Origin: Vibrio hibernica
Lineage (GTDB): Bacteria > Pseudomonadota > Gammaproteobacteria > Enterobacterales > Vibrionaceae
Length of the DNA: 64,000 nt
Direction of reading: 5' to 3'
Assembly (NCBI RefSeq): GCF_015223435.1
Contig: NZ_VHKO01000010.1
Coordinates: 1-64,000, forward strand
Shown piece by piece: positions 8,932-18,175 of this stretch; the first letter of the stretch is position 1, and each line of letters opens with the position of its first letter. Under the pieces are notes generated by a model, which searched no databases, was not told where the DNA came from, and was given only the letters and a program-made list of their open reading frames with translations. The position numbers were made by a program, and so were the translations under genes.

Positions 8932-9085
8932 CTTTTTCTGAGCAGCATTAGAATCACGCTCAGATGTTTAGGTTGCCGTTATGGTGATTATCCATTTATT
9001 ACGGTTGCCTAGATTCAGGCATTTCATTCTTAATCCTTTAGCTCGATATTTCGCTTAAAGACCAAGATGAAATGGTTATTTATAC

Positions 9086-9120
9086 ACAAATTTCTTACCA
9101 CAAATTGGTATGAAGTTTGT
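9086..9120 (+). promoter_or_regulatory. Stem-loop in the vemP-secD2 intergenic leader
   Basis: Positions 9086-9100 can pair with 9106-9120 around the loop CAAAT: 15 positions with one mismatch and one G-U pair, the inner part being TACCA/TGGTA. It ends about 20 nt before the secD2 ATG (9141), just before the AGG at 9131-9133. In V. alginolyticus an mRNA structure in this interval hides the secD2 ribosome binding site until VemP stalls. Whether this hairpin or a longer pairing (for example GCCTAA at 8927 or GCCTAGAT near 9010 with TTTAGGT at the RBS) does so here cannot be settled by eye. Confidence 0.5.
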
Positions 9121-9140
9121 TGATATATTTAGGTCATACA

Positions 9141-11018
9141 ATGAATTTTAAACCTACTCGGGCGGCTTCTAAGAAAGCGCTCAACCAATATTCCTATTGG
9201 CAATATGCTGTGCTTATCGTCACGCTTATTGTTTTGTTACTCAGTGCGCTACCTTCTTGGTTTGGAGAATCACCCGCCTTACAAATTAACCAAGGCAGTC
9301 AATCTCAGCTGAATAATCATATCCAAATGCCGCTTTCGCCTTTGGTACTACAAAATGTATTAACGAAGAAAGGGGTGGATTTAAAGCAAATTAAGCAAGA
9401 TCAAAACTCAACGTGGGTGGTGCTTGAAGATGCGAATCAAATGTCACTTGCGAAACAAGTTTTGACTGATCTCCTGAGCCCACAAAAGACTCTAAAAAGT
9501 AAATCCACTGATACTCAAGTGACTCTAGCTTCCGTTGCCAACGCACCACAATGGTTAACACTACTGGGCTTTAAACCAATATCTCTTGGATTAGATTTAC
9601 GTGGAGGAGTGCAATTTCTGCTAGATGTGGATATGAACTCTGTTTATCAAGGGCAAACAGATCAGCTGAAAAAAGACATCACCAGTTGGTTGCGTGATCA
9701 ACAATGGCGTAGAGCTCAATTCTCCGATCTGTCACAAGATGGCTTTACTGTTAGATTGTCTAATGCGCAGCAACTCTCATCGCTGCGTGATTTTATTCAT
9801 ACTCAATACCCTAATTGGCGAGTATCGGTTGACGATAATCATCTAACGTTAGCTCGCCAAGAAAAGGAGAGTGTGGCGTTACAAAATTTAACCGTACAAC
9901 AAAACTTACAGATTATGCGTAGCCGTATTGAAGAGTTGGGGATCACTGAAGCGTCGGTACAACGACAAGGCGATCACCGCATTCGAATTGAACTGCCTGG
10001 AGTACAAGATCCTGCACAAGCGAAAAACGTGATTGGTGCGACCGCGAGTTTGGCATTTTATCAAGTATTAGAAAATTCAGCATTAGATGGGAAAATGTTG
10101 CCCGATAAAAACGGTCAACTGGTGCATGTTGCTGAATCTCCTGTATTGACCGGAGAACACATTGTCGATGCTAGAGCCAATGTTGGTGAAATGGGAATGC
10201 CCGAGGTCAACATCAGTTTAGATAGCAAAGGCGGGAAAATGATGGCGGATTTTTCGGGCCGTCACGTGGGTAAACCAATGGCAACTGCTTACAGCGAATA
10301 TTCGCGAAATGATCGTGGTGAGGTGGTGCAAACCAATCAGATCATTAGTGTCGCGACTATTCAATCAAGTTTAGGCTCGAAGTTTCGGATTACTGGCGCC
10401 GGTTCTATGCAAGATGCACAGAGTTTGGCTTTATTACTACGTGCAGGTTCATTGACTGCGCCTGTCACTATCGTCGAGGAACGCACGATTGGTCCCACCT
10501 TAGGGGCTGAAAATATTGAAAATGGCTTCTCCGCTTTGGCGTTAGGCTTAGGAATGACATTAATCTTTATGGCGTTGTGGTATCGACGTTTAGGTTGGGT
10601 GGCAAATGCAGCGTTACTGGCCAACATGGTGATGTTGTTCGGTTTGCTAGCTTTGATCCCAGGCGCAGTATTAACCTTGCCGGGGATTGCAGGATTAGTG
10701 TTAACGGTAGGGATGGCGGTGGATACCAACGTGCTTATTTTTGAACGGATCCGCGATAAATTGAAAGAAGGTTATAGCCTAGCAAGAGCCATTAATAGTG
10801 GTTTTAGCAGCGCGACGAGCACTATTTTTGATGCCAACTTTACCACCATGATCACTGCGATTGTGTTGTATTGCATTGGTAATGGGCCCATTCAAGGCTT
10901 TGCGTTAACGTTAGGTTTAGGTTTATTGACCAGTATGTTCACAGGCATTTTTGCATCTCGAGCCATTATTAATTGGTTTTGGGGTCAAGATACTCGCCGT
11001 AATGTGAAGAGGATTTAG
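9141..11018 (+). CDS. secD: Protein translocase subunit SecD, second paralogue (SecD2)
   Basis: Inner-membrane subunit that uses the proton or sodium gradient to pull secreted proteins through SecYEG. The ATG at 9141 (MNFKPTR) is preferred to the TTG codons at 9117/9120 and gives 625 residues. TM1 lies near the N-terminus, then the periplasmic P1 domain starting with GLDLRGGVQFLLDVD. A block of five TM segments follows from about residue 450. The conserved charge-relay Asp is D528 in GMAVDTNVLIFERIRD. There is no yajC or tgt next to it, which in most bacteria mark the housekeeping secDF, so this is the Vibrio second set. Confidence 0.93.
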   Translation: MNFKPTRAASKKALNQYSYWQYAVLIVTLIVLLLSALPSWFGESPALQINQGSQSQLNNHIQMPLSPLVLQNVLTKKGVDLKQIKQDQNSTWVVLEDANQMSLAKQVLTDLLSPQKTLKSKSTDTQVTLASVANAPQWLTLLGFKPISLGLDLRGGVQFLLDVDMNSVYQGQTDQLKKDITSWLRDQQWRRAQFSDLSQDGFTVRLSNAQQLSSLRDFIHTQYPNWRVSVDDNHLTLARQEKESVALQNLTVQQNLQIMRSRIEELGITEASVQRQGDHRIRIELPGVQDPAQAKNVIGATASLAFYQVLENSALDGKMLPDKNGQLVHVAESPVLTGEHIVDARANVGEMGMPEVNISLDSKGGKMMADFSGRHVGKPMATAYSEYSRNDRGEVVQTNQIISVATIQSSLGSKFRITGAGSMQDAQSLALLLRAGSLTAPVTIVEERTIGPTLGAENIENGFSALALGLGMTLIFMALWYRRLGWVANAALLANMVMLFGLLALIPGAVLTLPGIAGLVLTVGMAVDTNVLIFERIRDKLKEGYSLARAINSGFSSATSTIFDANFTTMITAIVLYCIGNGPIQGFALTLGLGLLTSMFTGIFASRAIINWFWGQDTRRNVKRI

Positions 11019-11020
11019 TC

Positions 11021-11929
11021 ATGAGTAAATTAATGAATATGGGTAACGCTAGTCAATGGCGTTATGGTACTAGTGCCATTTCGATTTTATTAATGTGTGT
11101 TTCTTTGTTCTTTATAACCACCAAAGGATTTAATTGGGGGTTAGATTTTACCGGTGGGGTGGTGAGTGAGATCCAAGTGAACTCTAAAGTGACTCTCAGT
11201 GAACTTAACCCATTACTTGAAGTGGGTTTAGGCGAAAAAGTAAGTGTTGTAGCCAGTGAGGCACCGGGACGTTGGATCATCCGATATAGCGTACCTGATG
11301 ATTTAAATCGTGACTCAGTATCGATTGAATCACTGCTCTCACCACTTTCTGGGGATACGAAAGTCCTGAATACCAGCATCGTTGGGCCACAAGTGGGGGA
11401 GGATTTAGCTAATCAAGGCGGCTTAGCATTATTAGTCAGCTTGCTTTGTATCATGGGGTATTTAAGTATTCGGTTTGAGTGGCGATTAGCTTTAGGCTCG
11501 TTGCTTGCTTTGCTGCATGACATTGTCTTTGTGCTTGGATTTTTTGCGTTAAGCCAAATGGAGTTTAACCTAACTGTATTAGCGGCTATTTTGGCTATTT
11601 TAGGTTATTCGCTCAATGACTCGATTATTATTGCCGATCGGATCCGGGATCTGTTGCGTTTAAAGCCCAAAGAAAGCACGGCTGATATTAATAACCAAGC
11701 GATAGCAGCAACCTTTACTCGCACCATGATCACATCAGGGACTACATTGTTAACGGTCTCTGCATTGTGGTTATTGGGCGGGGCATCGTTGCAAGGTTTC
11801 TCTATTGCGATGTTTATTGGGATTATTGTTGGGACTTGGTCATCGATTGCGGTCGGAACGTCGTTGCCCGAAGTGTTAGGATTAAAACCTGAGCATTATC
11901 AAGTAAAGAGTTTACCGGAGTCACCGTAG
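11021..11929 (+). CDS. secF: Protein translocase subunit SecF, second paralogue (SecF2)
   Basis: Partner of SecD in the SecDF complex. The 302 residues include TM1, a short periplasmic domain after FNWGLDFTGG, and five further TM segments. The conserved TM4 motif is GYSLNDSIIIADRIRD, where many SecF proteins have a Val-rich version, so the ion pathway may differ in detail. The start is two bases after the secD2 stop, so the genes are coupled. A strong terminator follows. The paired vemP-like gene upstream suggests this set is the inducible one. Confidence 0.93.
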   Translation: MSKLMNMGNASQWRYGTSAISILLMCVSLFFITTKGFNWGLDFTGGVVSEIQVNSKVTLSELNPLLEVGLGEKVSVVASEAPGRWIIRYSVPDDLNRDSVSIESLLSPLSGDTKVLNTSIVGPQVGEDLANQGGLALLVSLLCIMGYLSIRFEWRLALGSLLALLHDIVFVLGFFALSQMEFNLTVLAAILAILGYSLNDSIIIADRIRDLLRLKPKESTADINNQAIAATFTRTMITSGTTLLTVSALWLLGGASLQGFSIAMFIGIIVGTWSSIAVGTSLPEVLGLKPEHYQVKSLPESP

Positions 11930-11999
11930 TTGATAGAAGCTATAAAAAGCGCTAAAGAGACATGGAAAGACAACGAATATAAATACAGAAGATATACAG

Positions 12000-12030
12000 A
12001 ATCGGCGCCCAAAGTAGGCGCCGATTTTGC
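12000..12030. terminator. Terminator between secF2 and hemW, bidirectional
   Basis: A 10-bp perfect GC-rich stem AATCGGCGCC / GGCGCCGATT (12000-12009 with 12017-12026) with a 7-nt loop and TTTT after it. It sits between convergent genes and can serve both. Confidence 0.85.
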
Positions 12031-12047
12031 TTTGAATACGTTATTTG

Positions 12048-13274
12048 TTATTCATCATCAGACATAAATCCAGCAATCAAATCATTAAAGAAGAGCTTCC
12101 CTTTCTTCGTGATTTGCCAATGATCCTGACCATCGTTTATATAACCTTGTTGGATCGCCCAATCAATTTGCGATTCAATCGTCGATAAGGGCAAACCGGT
12201 TCGTTCTACAAATTCATTTTTAGGGCAGTTTTCAATCAAACGAAAACGATTCATGAAATACTCGAACGGACGATCTGATATTTCCACCAAGCTTTCACTG
12301 TCACGATAAGGCTTCACCAAGTTTTGATAGGCCGATAAATAGCCTTTCGGGTGCTTGATTTTAGTAGTTCGAATGATGCGTCCATCAGCAAAACTAATCT
12401 TGCCATGTGCGCCGCAGCCGATGCCAAGATAATCACCAAAGTGCCAGTAATTTAAGTTATGGCGGCATTGATACCCCGGTTTGCTGTAGCCGGAGATTTC
12501 ATATTGCACATAACCTGCATCGGTTAAACGCTGGTGGCCTTGCTCGAAAATATCCCATAAATCATCATCATCTGGCAGTATTGGCGGCTTTGAATAAAAT
12601 AATGTATTGGGCTCAATGGTCAGTTGGTACCAAGATAAATGATAAGGATCAAGCTCAATCGCCTTATCTAAATCTGATAATGCCTGAGCTTGAGTTTGAT
12701 TTGGCAGACCATGCATTAAATCGAGATTAAAACTATTGAGGCCAATCTTATGCGCTAAATGGGCGGCGTTAATCGCTTCTTGTTTACCATGAATACGCCC
12801 AAGCGCTTGCAGTTTTTCATCTTCAAAGCTTTGGACTCCAATTGAAATCCGATTGACACCTTGGCGCTGAAACTCGGCGAAACGCTCAGCTTCAATCGTG
12901 CCGGGATTGGCTTCCATGGTTATTTCAATCTTATCTTCAAAAGCGATTTGAGCCTCAATACCTCTTAATAAGCGACCAATGCCTTGTGGTGAAATGAGGC
13001 TCGGCGTCCCTCCTCCAATAAAAATCGAATGTAAAAGGCGAGGCGCTTGAGATGCTTTTGATTGCTGAGATTCTTCTGAGCTTTGAGATACTTTGGAGCT
13101 TTGGGATAGTTGATAGTGTTCAATATCGAGCTTTAAATCTTCTAGTAAGGCATCAAGGTACTGACTTTCTGGAATCTCACCTTTTTGAGCGTGAGAGTTA
13201 AAGTCGCAGTACGGACATTTTTGTACACACCAAGGGATATGGACATATAAGCTCAATGGAGGAAGCGAGATCAC
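12048..13274 (-). CDS. hemW: Heme chaperone HemW, radical SAM family
   Basis: Radical-SAM relative of HemN that binds heme and delivers it to target proteins (formerly annotated as coproporphyrinogen oxidase). The radical SAM cluster motif is C16-x3-C20-x2-C23 in PWCVQKCPYCDF. The SAM motifs are IFIGGGTPSL and EANPGT. The HemW C-terminal HTH-like domain ends the protein. The start codon is GTG, set by the frame and by position 12 nt after rdgB. Unlike E. coli, residues 58-80 are a Ser/Gln-rich insert made of six-residue repeats. It is the last gene of the yggS-proC-yggT-yggU-DUF4426-rdgB-hemW series. Confidence 0.93.
   Translation of the reverse strand: MISLPPLSLYVHIPWCVQKCPYCDFNSHAQKGEIPESQYLDALLEDLKLDIEHYQLSQSSKVSQSSEESQQSKASQAPRLLHSIFIGGGTPSLISPQGIGRLLRGIEAQIAFEDKIEITMEANPGTIEAERFAEFQRQGVNRISIGVQSFEDEKLQALGRIHGKQEAINAAHLAHKIGLNSFNLDLMHGLPNQTQAQALSDLDKAIELDPYHLSWYQLTIEPNTLFYSKPPILPDDDDLWDIFEQGHQRLTDAGYVQYEISGYSKPGYQCRHNLNYWHFGDYLGIGCGAHGKISFADGRIIRTTKIKHPKGYLSAYQNLVKPYRDSESLVEISDRPFEYFMNRFRLIENCPKNEFVERTGLPLSTIESQIDWAIQQGYINDGQDHWQITKKGKLFFNDLIAGFMSDDE
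13041..13106. repeat. 18-bp tandem repeats inside hemW
   Basis: Read on the minus strand, three imperfect 18-bp units plus a 12-bp partial encode SQSSKV, SQSSEE, SQQSKA and SQAP. They lie in the loop between the radical SAM cysteine motif and the GGGTPS motif, so the reading frame is kept. Confidence 0.85.
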
Positions 13275-13286
13275 GTATTGAAAGCC

Positions 13287-13895
13287 TTATTGGATGAAGT
13301 TAGGCGCTTCGGTTAGCGCGGTAAATAATTTTTTCAGGGCTTTACCACGATGGGATAATTGTTTTTTACGTACCGGATCAAGTTGCGCCGATGAGCACTT
13401 ATCTTCTGGTACCCAAAAAATTGGATCGTAGCCAAAACCATTTTCGCCCATCGCTTCTGTCAGGATTTCACCTTCCCACGCACCATGACAAACTAATGGA
13501 GTAGGATCGTTTTCATGTCTCATTAATACTAATACACAATGAAAACGAGCACTACGCTGCTTAGCTGGCACATCTTTCATCGCCGCTAATAGTTTATCTA
13601 GATTTTGTTTATCACTGGCATCCTCACCTGCATAACGAGCGGAATAGATACCAGGCGCACCTTTTAGATAATCCACTTCTAAGCCAGAATCATCAGCAAT
13701 TGCCGGTAATCCGGTTTCTTTCGCGGCATGACGAGCCTTGATGATGGCATTTTCGATAAAGGTGGCACCGGTTTCTTCCGCTTCGATAAGGTTGAATTCA
13801 CTTTGAGCGTGGACATCAAAACCAAAATCCGCCAATAAACTGGCCATTTCTTTTACTTTGCCTTGATTGCCAGTGGCGAGAACAAGCTTTTTCAT
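13287..13895 (-). CDS. rdgB: dITP/XTP pyrophosphatase (non-canonical purine NTPase)
   Basis: Hydrolyses dITP, ITP and XTP to monophosphates and so keeps deaminated purines out of DNA and RNA. The 202-residue protein has the HAM1/RdgB motifs: [12 protein letters not shown] at the N-terminus, [20 protein letters not shown] with the catalytic acidic residue, GYDPIF and SHRGKAL. E. coli RdgB is 197 residues. It lies in the yggU-rdgB-hemW operon as in enterics, with one extra gene (DUF4426) upstream. Confidence 0.96.
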   Translation of the reverse strand: MKKLVLATGNQGKVKEMASLLADFGFDVHAQSEFNLIEAEETGATFIENAIIKARHAAKETGLPAIADDSGLEVDYLKGAPGIYSARYAGEDASDKQNLDKLLAAMKDVPAKQRSARFHCVLVLMRHENDPTPLVCHGAWEGEILTEAMGENGFGYDPIFWVPEDKCSSAQLDPVRKKQLSHRGKALKKLFTALTEAPNFIQ

Positions 13896-13919
13896 TTTAT
13901 ATCCTAAATTGGGTGTTGG

Positions 13920-14354
13920 TTATTTGTCTTCAACATAAAATTTTTGAGTAAACGTTATTGGGCCACTGCCTGTCATGCCAGCATCAACATTAATATTAAA
14001 AGTTAGACTTTCTTCATCTGAAATCGAAAATTGTGCTAAGTAATAAATCGCTTGGCCTTCTTTAATTTGTTTGAATTCGAGCGTTTTTATTTGTCCGATT
14101 AAATTTTTGGCTGTACCTGTGATAGTGGCATTTACTGCTGGTTTACCCAGTTTGGAATTGTCCAGCACACTAATATTTAAAATAGCAGAATGGCCATTAC
14201 GCTTTAATTGATATTGGGTTGCAACCTCAGCGGTGAGTAAGGTTGAATTGAAGGCTGAATAATGAATCTCGCTATTTTTAATGTTCTTAAATTGCTCAGC
14301 ATGAACAGAGAGAGAGATAAAGCTGATTAATGCGGTTGAGAGCCATTTTTTCAT
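13920..14354 (-). CDS. DUF4426 periplasmic protein
   Basis: A 144-residue protein with an N-terminal signal peptide (MKKWLSTALIS ... VHAEQ). The ATG at 14354 has AAGGAAG in good spacing; an in-frame start nine codons earlier would place non-signal residues first. The body is a beta-rich domain with FNINVDAGMTGSGPITFTQKF near the C-terminus, which I recognise as the DUF4426 family found between yggU and rdgB in Vibrio and relatives. Its function is unknown. Confidence 0.8.
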   Translation of the reverse strand: MKKWLSTALISFISLSVHAEQFKNIKNSEIHYSAFNSTLLTAEVATQYQLKRNGHSAILNISVLDNSKLGKPAVNATITGTAKNLIGQIKTLEFKQIKEGQAIYYLAQFSISDEESLTFNINVDAGMTGSGPITFTQKFYVEDK

Positions 14355-14399
14355 TTCATACTTCCTTATATACGACGACAAAGAGTGGCTAGGTGTGTT

Positions 14400-14711
14400 T
14401 TATTTATTGTGATGGTCTGACGTAAGTAAGCCTTCAATAGCAGCCGGAATCATACTTGGCGATATTACACGAATTTGTTTATGTCGCCCTAATTCACCTT
14501 TTTCAATCTTGACTAAACCCTTTGCAACTTTGAACTGCTTAGCGAGATATTTGGTTAAATGGGCATTAGCTTTACCATCAACGGGCGGGGCAGTGATGGC
14601 GATTTTCAGTTCGTCGCCATGTAAACCTACAATTTGATCTCGGCTTGCTTTGGGTTGGATATAGACGTGTAGAACGATGTCTTGTTCTACACGTTGTACT
14701 GCATCAACCAT
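14400..14711 (-). CDS. yggU: DUF167 family protein YggU
   Basis: A small 103-residue cytosolic protein of unknown function. The family core is visible: [25 protein letters not shown] and [17 protein letters not shown]. It lies 19 nt after yggT in the same operon, as in E. coli. Full length. Confidence 0.92.
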   Translation of the reverse strand: MVDAVQRVEQDIVLHVYIQPKASRDQIVGLHGDELKIAITAPPVDGKANAHLTKYLAKQFKVAKGLVKIEKGELGRHKQIRVISPSMIPAAIEGLLTSDHHNK

Positions 14712-14730
14712 TATTATAATTCAGCTAGGA

Positions 14731-15285
14731 TTACAGTTGATACCAAATAGGACCAATCAAATCACCCATTAAGTAATTAGCAAATTGCAGAACTAAGAAC
14801 AGCACAAGCACACTAAGATCAAATCCACCCATTGGTGGCAGAATGCGGCGAATAGGTGCCAGTAGCGGTTCCGTTAATTGTGTCATCACATATTCAACTG
14901 GACTACGGCCTTGGCTTACCCAACTTAAAATAGCGCGCAGTAATAAAATCCAGAATAGTAGACCGCCAATGGCTTTCACTAAAGATAGCGCCCCAAAAAC
15001 CAGAAAGCCCATATCAAAGACGAACTGACCATTCGAAATGAGAATCAAGGTGATAAATTTTAAAACACTAAGCACGTAGGCAAAAATCACCGTGGCAAGA
15101 TCCACATTTCCAATTGATGGGATAACTCTTCGCAGAGGTGCAACGATAGGCTGAGTCAGTTTTACAATCGATTGTGAGAATGGATTATAAAAATCAGCGC
15201 GGGCAAGTTGTAGCCAAACTCGTAAAATGACCACCATGATATAAAGGTCAAAAACAGTAGAGACTAAAAAGTTAAGAGAATTCAT
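14731..15285 (-). CDS. yggT: YggT family integral membrane protein
   Basis: A 184-residue inner-membrane protein with two tandem YGGT repeats, each a pair of hydrophobic helices around a short amphipathic stretch (LTQPIVAPLRRVIPSIG in the first and LTEPLLAPIRRILPPMGG in the second). Some family members are linked to osmotic tolerance or organelle/cell division, but the biochemical role is unknown. It sits between proC and yggU. Confidence 0.93.
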   Translation of the reverse strand: MNSLNFLVSTVFDLYIMVVILRVWLQLARADFYNPFSQSIVKLTQPIVAPLRRVIPSIGNVDLATVIFAYVLSVLKFITLILISNGQFVFDMGFLVFGALSLVKAIGGLLFWILLLRAILSWVSQGRSPVEYVMTQLTEPLLAPIRRILPPMGGFDLSVLVLFLVLQFANYLMGDLIGPIWYQL

Positions 15286-15350
15286 TTATGTAAAACCTTG
15301 GTTAATATAATGATTTTATTGGTAAGTTAAATATTTACGGTTATTTTTAT

Positions 15351-16169
15351 TTACAGTTGCTTTTCCATCTCTTCAGCGCGTTTAACCGCCGCTTGCATCG
15401 CTTTTGAAACAATGGCTGATAGATGACAGTCATTAAACGTTCTTATTGCTTCAGCTGTCGTGCCACCTTTCGATGTTACTTGTTCACGTAATGTCGATAA
15501 TTCTAATTCAGGGCTTGCAACCACCATTTCTGCGGCGCCTAATGCCGCTTGTTGCACTAAAAGGCGCGCGGTATCTTGATCAAAACCTTGGGCGATAGCT
15601 TCTTGTTGCATCGCTTCCATAAATAAGAAGAAATACGCTGGAGCGCTGCCCGCGGCTGCAATGATATTGTTGATCCCTGACTCTTGAGCAACCCAACAAA
15701 TCTCTCCTACTGCAGACATTAAATCACCTGCAAAATGTTTATCAGCACTAGAAACTTGCGGCGTAGCATAAAGCCCACTCATGCCTTTGCCAACCAAAGA
15801 TGGTGTATTTGGCATCACGCGAACCAGATTCACCTCTTGGCCAAGCATTTCATTTAATCGTTTAGCAGAAATACCCGCCGCAATAGAAATGATCAGCTTA
15901 TTGCTCAAATCGATGGTTTTAAATGCTTCACATACATCAGACATCATTTGTGGCTTAACCGCTAAAATAACCACATCAGCATCTTGCACTGCATTGGTGT
16001 TATCAGTCGTAGTATGAATACCATAGCAATCGGCTAAATCTTTTAGCTTGCCTTCATCGCGACCAGTAGCGGTAATATTCTTGGCTTTATAACCGCTTGA
16101 TAACATGCCTGCGAAGATAGAACGAGCCATGTTGCCCGAACCAATAAAGCTAATTTTGCGTTGTTCCAT
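15351..16169 (-). CDS. proC: Pyrroline-5-carboxylate reductase
   Basis: Final step of proline synthesis: reduces 1-pyrroline-5-carboxylate with NAD(P)H. The 272 residues start with the Rossmann motif ISFIGSGNMARSIFAGML. The catalytic C-terminal domain carries the P5CR signature GGTTAEAIRTF, and the region MPNTPSLVGKGM is also conserved. E. coli ProC is 269 residues. It is downstream of yggS by about 110 nt on the same strand. Confidence 0.96.
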   Translation of the reverse strand: MEQRKISFIGSGNMARSIFAGMLSSGYKAKNITATGRDEGKLKDLADCYGIHTTTDNTNAVQDADVVILAVKPQMMSDVCEAFKTIDLSNKLIISIAAGISAKRLNEMLGQEVNLVRVMPNTPSLVGKGMSGLYATPQVSSADKHFAGDLMSAVGEICWVAQESGINNIIAAAGSAPAYFFLFMEAMQQEAIAQGFDQDTARLLVQQAALGAAEMVVASPELELSTLREQVTSKGGTTAEAIRTFNDCHLSAIVSKAMQAAVKRAEEMEKQL

Positions 16170-16282
16170 GTGACATCACCTTAATTTGCTAATAATGACG
16201 CTTAATCCATTACGGCCATTATGCCTGATAAATTCAATTATGACGCTTCAGATATTGCATCATTTGGATTTTAAAAGAGTGC

Positions 16283-17008
16283 TTATTTGGATTGTGAGTA
16301 ATCTCTTGCTCCAAAAATAGCGGTACCAATTCGAACCATTGTGCTGCCTGCTTCAATCGCGGCTTGCATGTCGCCACTCATTCCCATCGATAAGGTATCT
16401 ACTTGAGGATAAAGCGTTTTAAGTTTTTGATGCAATTGCGCTAATTGTTGAAAAGCGGCCAGTTGTGATTGATGATCTGGCACGTTTTCAGGAATCGACA
16501 TCAATCCTCTTAATGTGAGGTTAGGTAAAGTATTTATCAACTGTGCGAGTGCAAAAACCTCGGTATGTTCAATGCCTGATTTCGATTTTTCACCACTGGT
16601 ATTGACCTGGATAAGCACCTGTAACGGACTGGTATTGGTTTTTTGTACATGTTCGACTCGTTGGTCATTAAGTCGCTGGGCTATTTTTTCACGATCAACG
16701 GAGTGGACCCAATCGAAATTTTCTGCGATGAGTCGAGTTTTATTGGATTGAATGGGACCAATGAAGTGCCATTCAAGCTCGCTCTGGTTATAGTGTTGGG
16801 CAAAGTAATGGATTTTATCCACGCCTTCTTGTACGTAGTTTTCTCCAAACTGACGTTGACCCGCGGCAATCGCTTGTTCTAATGCTTCAATTGGTTTGGT
16901 TTTACTCACCGCTAAGAGCTGTACTGATTGTGAAGGGCGTGAGAATTTTTCTTCCGCCGATCGTATTTGGCAGTGGATGTGTTCTATATTTTCTTGAATA
17001 GTAGACAT
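16283..17008 (-). CDS. yggS: Pyridoxal phosphate homeostasis protein
   Basis: PLP-binding protein of the COG0325/PLPBP family, which buffers free PLP and affects amino-acid and keto-acid balance; no enzymatic activity is known. The PLP Lys is K36 in AVSKTKP. The alanine-racemase-like barrel motifs FGENYVQE, WHFIGPIQSNK, SMGMSGDM and RIGTAIFG are present. It is divergent from pilT with a 26-nt gap, so the two genes have very close opposing promoters. Confidence 0.95.
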   Translation of the reverse strand: MSTIQENIEHIHCQIRSAEEKFSRPSQSVQLLAVSKTKPIEALEQAIAAGQRQFGENYVQEGVDKIHYFAQHYNQSELEWHFIGPIQSNKTRLIAENFDWVHSVDREKIAQRLNDQRVEHVQKTNTSPLQVLIQVNTSGEKSKSGIEHTEVFALAQLINTLPNLTLRGLMSIPENVPDHQSQLAAFQQLAQLHQKLKTLYPQVDTLSMGMSGDMQAAIEAGSTMVRIGTAIFGARDYSQSK

Positions 17009-17034
17009 AATTTTGGTTTCAGTAAGGAATAGTA

Positions 17035-18072
17035 ATGAATATCGCTGAGTTATTGGATTTTAGTGTAAAGCATAACGCATCAGATCTACATCTTTCTGCT
17101 GGCGTACCCCCAATGTTGCGTATTGATGGCGATGTCAGAAAGTTAGAAATGGAAGCATTTTCTCATTCGGAAGTTCATGCCTTAATATTTGATATTATGA
17201 ATGACGCTCAACGCAGCGAATATGAAGAAAAATTCGAAATTGATTTTTCTTTTGAACTGCCAAATGTTGGTCGCTTTCGTGTTAACGCATTTAATCAATC
17301 GCGTGGTTGCGCAGCAGTGTTTCGTACTATTCCAATGACCATACCATCGTTGGAGGATATTTCTGCCCCTGAGATTTTTGAAAAAATTGCCAATTATGAA
17401 AAAGGGCTAGTGTTGGTGACAGGGCCTACGGGATCGGGGAAATCAACCACCTTGGCCGCTATGGTTGACTACATTAATCGTAATCAGAAAAAACATATTC
17501 TGACGATTGAAGATCCAATTGAATTTACTCATATCAATCGGAAATGTTTGATCAACCAGCGTGAAGTACATCGTGATACAAAAAGCTTTAATGCGGCGTT
17601 ACGTTCTGCATTACGAGAAGATCCTGATGTGATTTTAGTCGGTGAGTTACGAGACCAAGAAACCATTAGCCTAGCGCTGACTGCTGCTGAAACGGGCCAT
17701 TTAGTCTTTGGTACTTTGCACACCAGTTCAGCGGCCAAAACCATCGATCGAATTATTGATGTATTTCCTGGCGCAGATAAAAATATGGTGCGTTCGATGC
17801 TATCTGAATCCATGCGGGCGGTTGTGGCTCAAAAGCTTCTTAAACGCAATGGTGGTGGGCGTGTGGCCTGTCATGAAGTCATGATCGCAACACCTGCTAT
17901 TCGTAACTTAATCCGTGAAGATAAAGTGGCGCAGATGATGTCGATGATTCAAACCGGTTCAGCGACAGGAATGCAAACCATGGAGCAGGCCGCTAGAAAA
18001 TTAATCGCACAAGGTATCGTTGATACAGAAGAAGCGAAACAAAAAATTGAAGGTATGGATTCCCTTTATTAA
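17035..18072 (+). CDS. pilT: Type IV pilus retraction ATPase PilT
   Basis: Cytoplasmic hexameric ATPase that depolymerises type IV pili, powering twitching and DNA uptake. The 345 residues contain an N-terminal PAS-like domain, Walker A GPTGSGKSTT (130-139), the Asp box ILTIEDPIEF, Walker B DVILVGELRD and the PilT-specific AIRNLIRE motif near residue 292. It is followed by pilU after about 100 nt, as in Vibrio and Pseudomonas. Divergent from yggS. Confidence 0.96.
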   Translation: MNIAELLDFSVKHNASDLHLSAGVPPMLRIDGDVRKLEMEAFSHSEVHALIFDIMNDAQRSEYEEKFEIDFSFELPNVGRFRVNAFNQSRGCAAVFRTIPMTIPSLEDISAPEIFEKIANYEKGLVLVTGPTGSGKSTTLAAMVDYINRNQKKHILTIEDPIEFTHINRKCLINQREVHRDTKSFNAALRSALREDPDVILVGELRDQETISLALTAAETGHLVFGTLHTSSAAKTIDRIIDVFPGADKNMVRSMLSESMRAVVAQKLLKRNGGGRVACHEVMIATPAIRNLIREDKVAQMMSMIQTGSATGMQTMEQAARKLIAQGIVDTEEAKQKIEGMDSLY

Positions 18073-18175
18073 CGGATTTGATTTTTAACAAAGTGGGTTT
18101 AGCAAGCAACATAGATCCAGCAAACAAAATAGATCTAGAAAACATAAAGTGGACAAGCCAATAAAGGATTAATAA

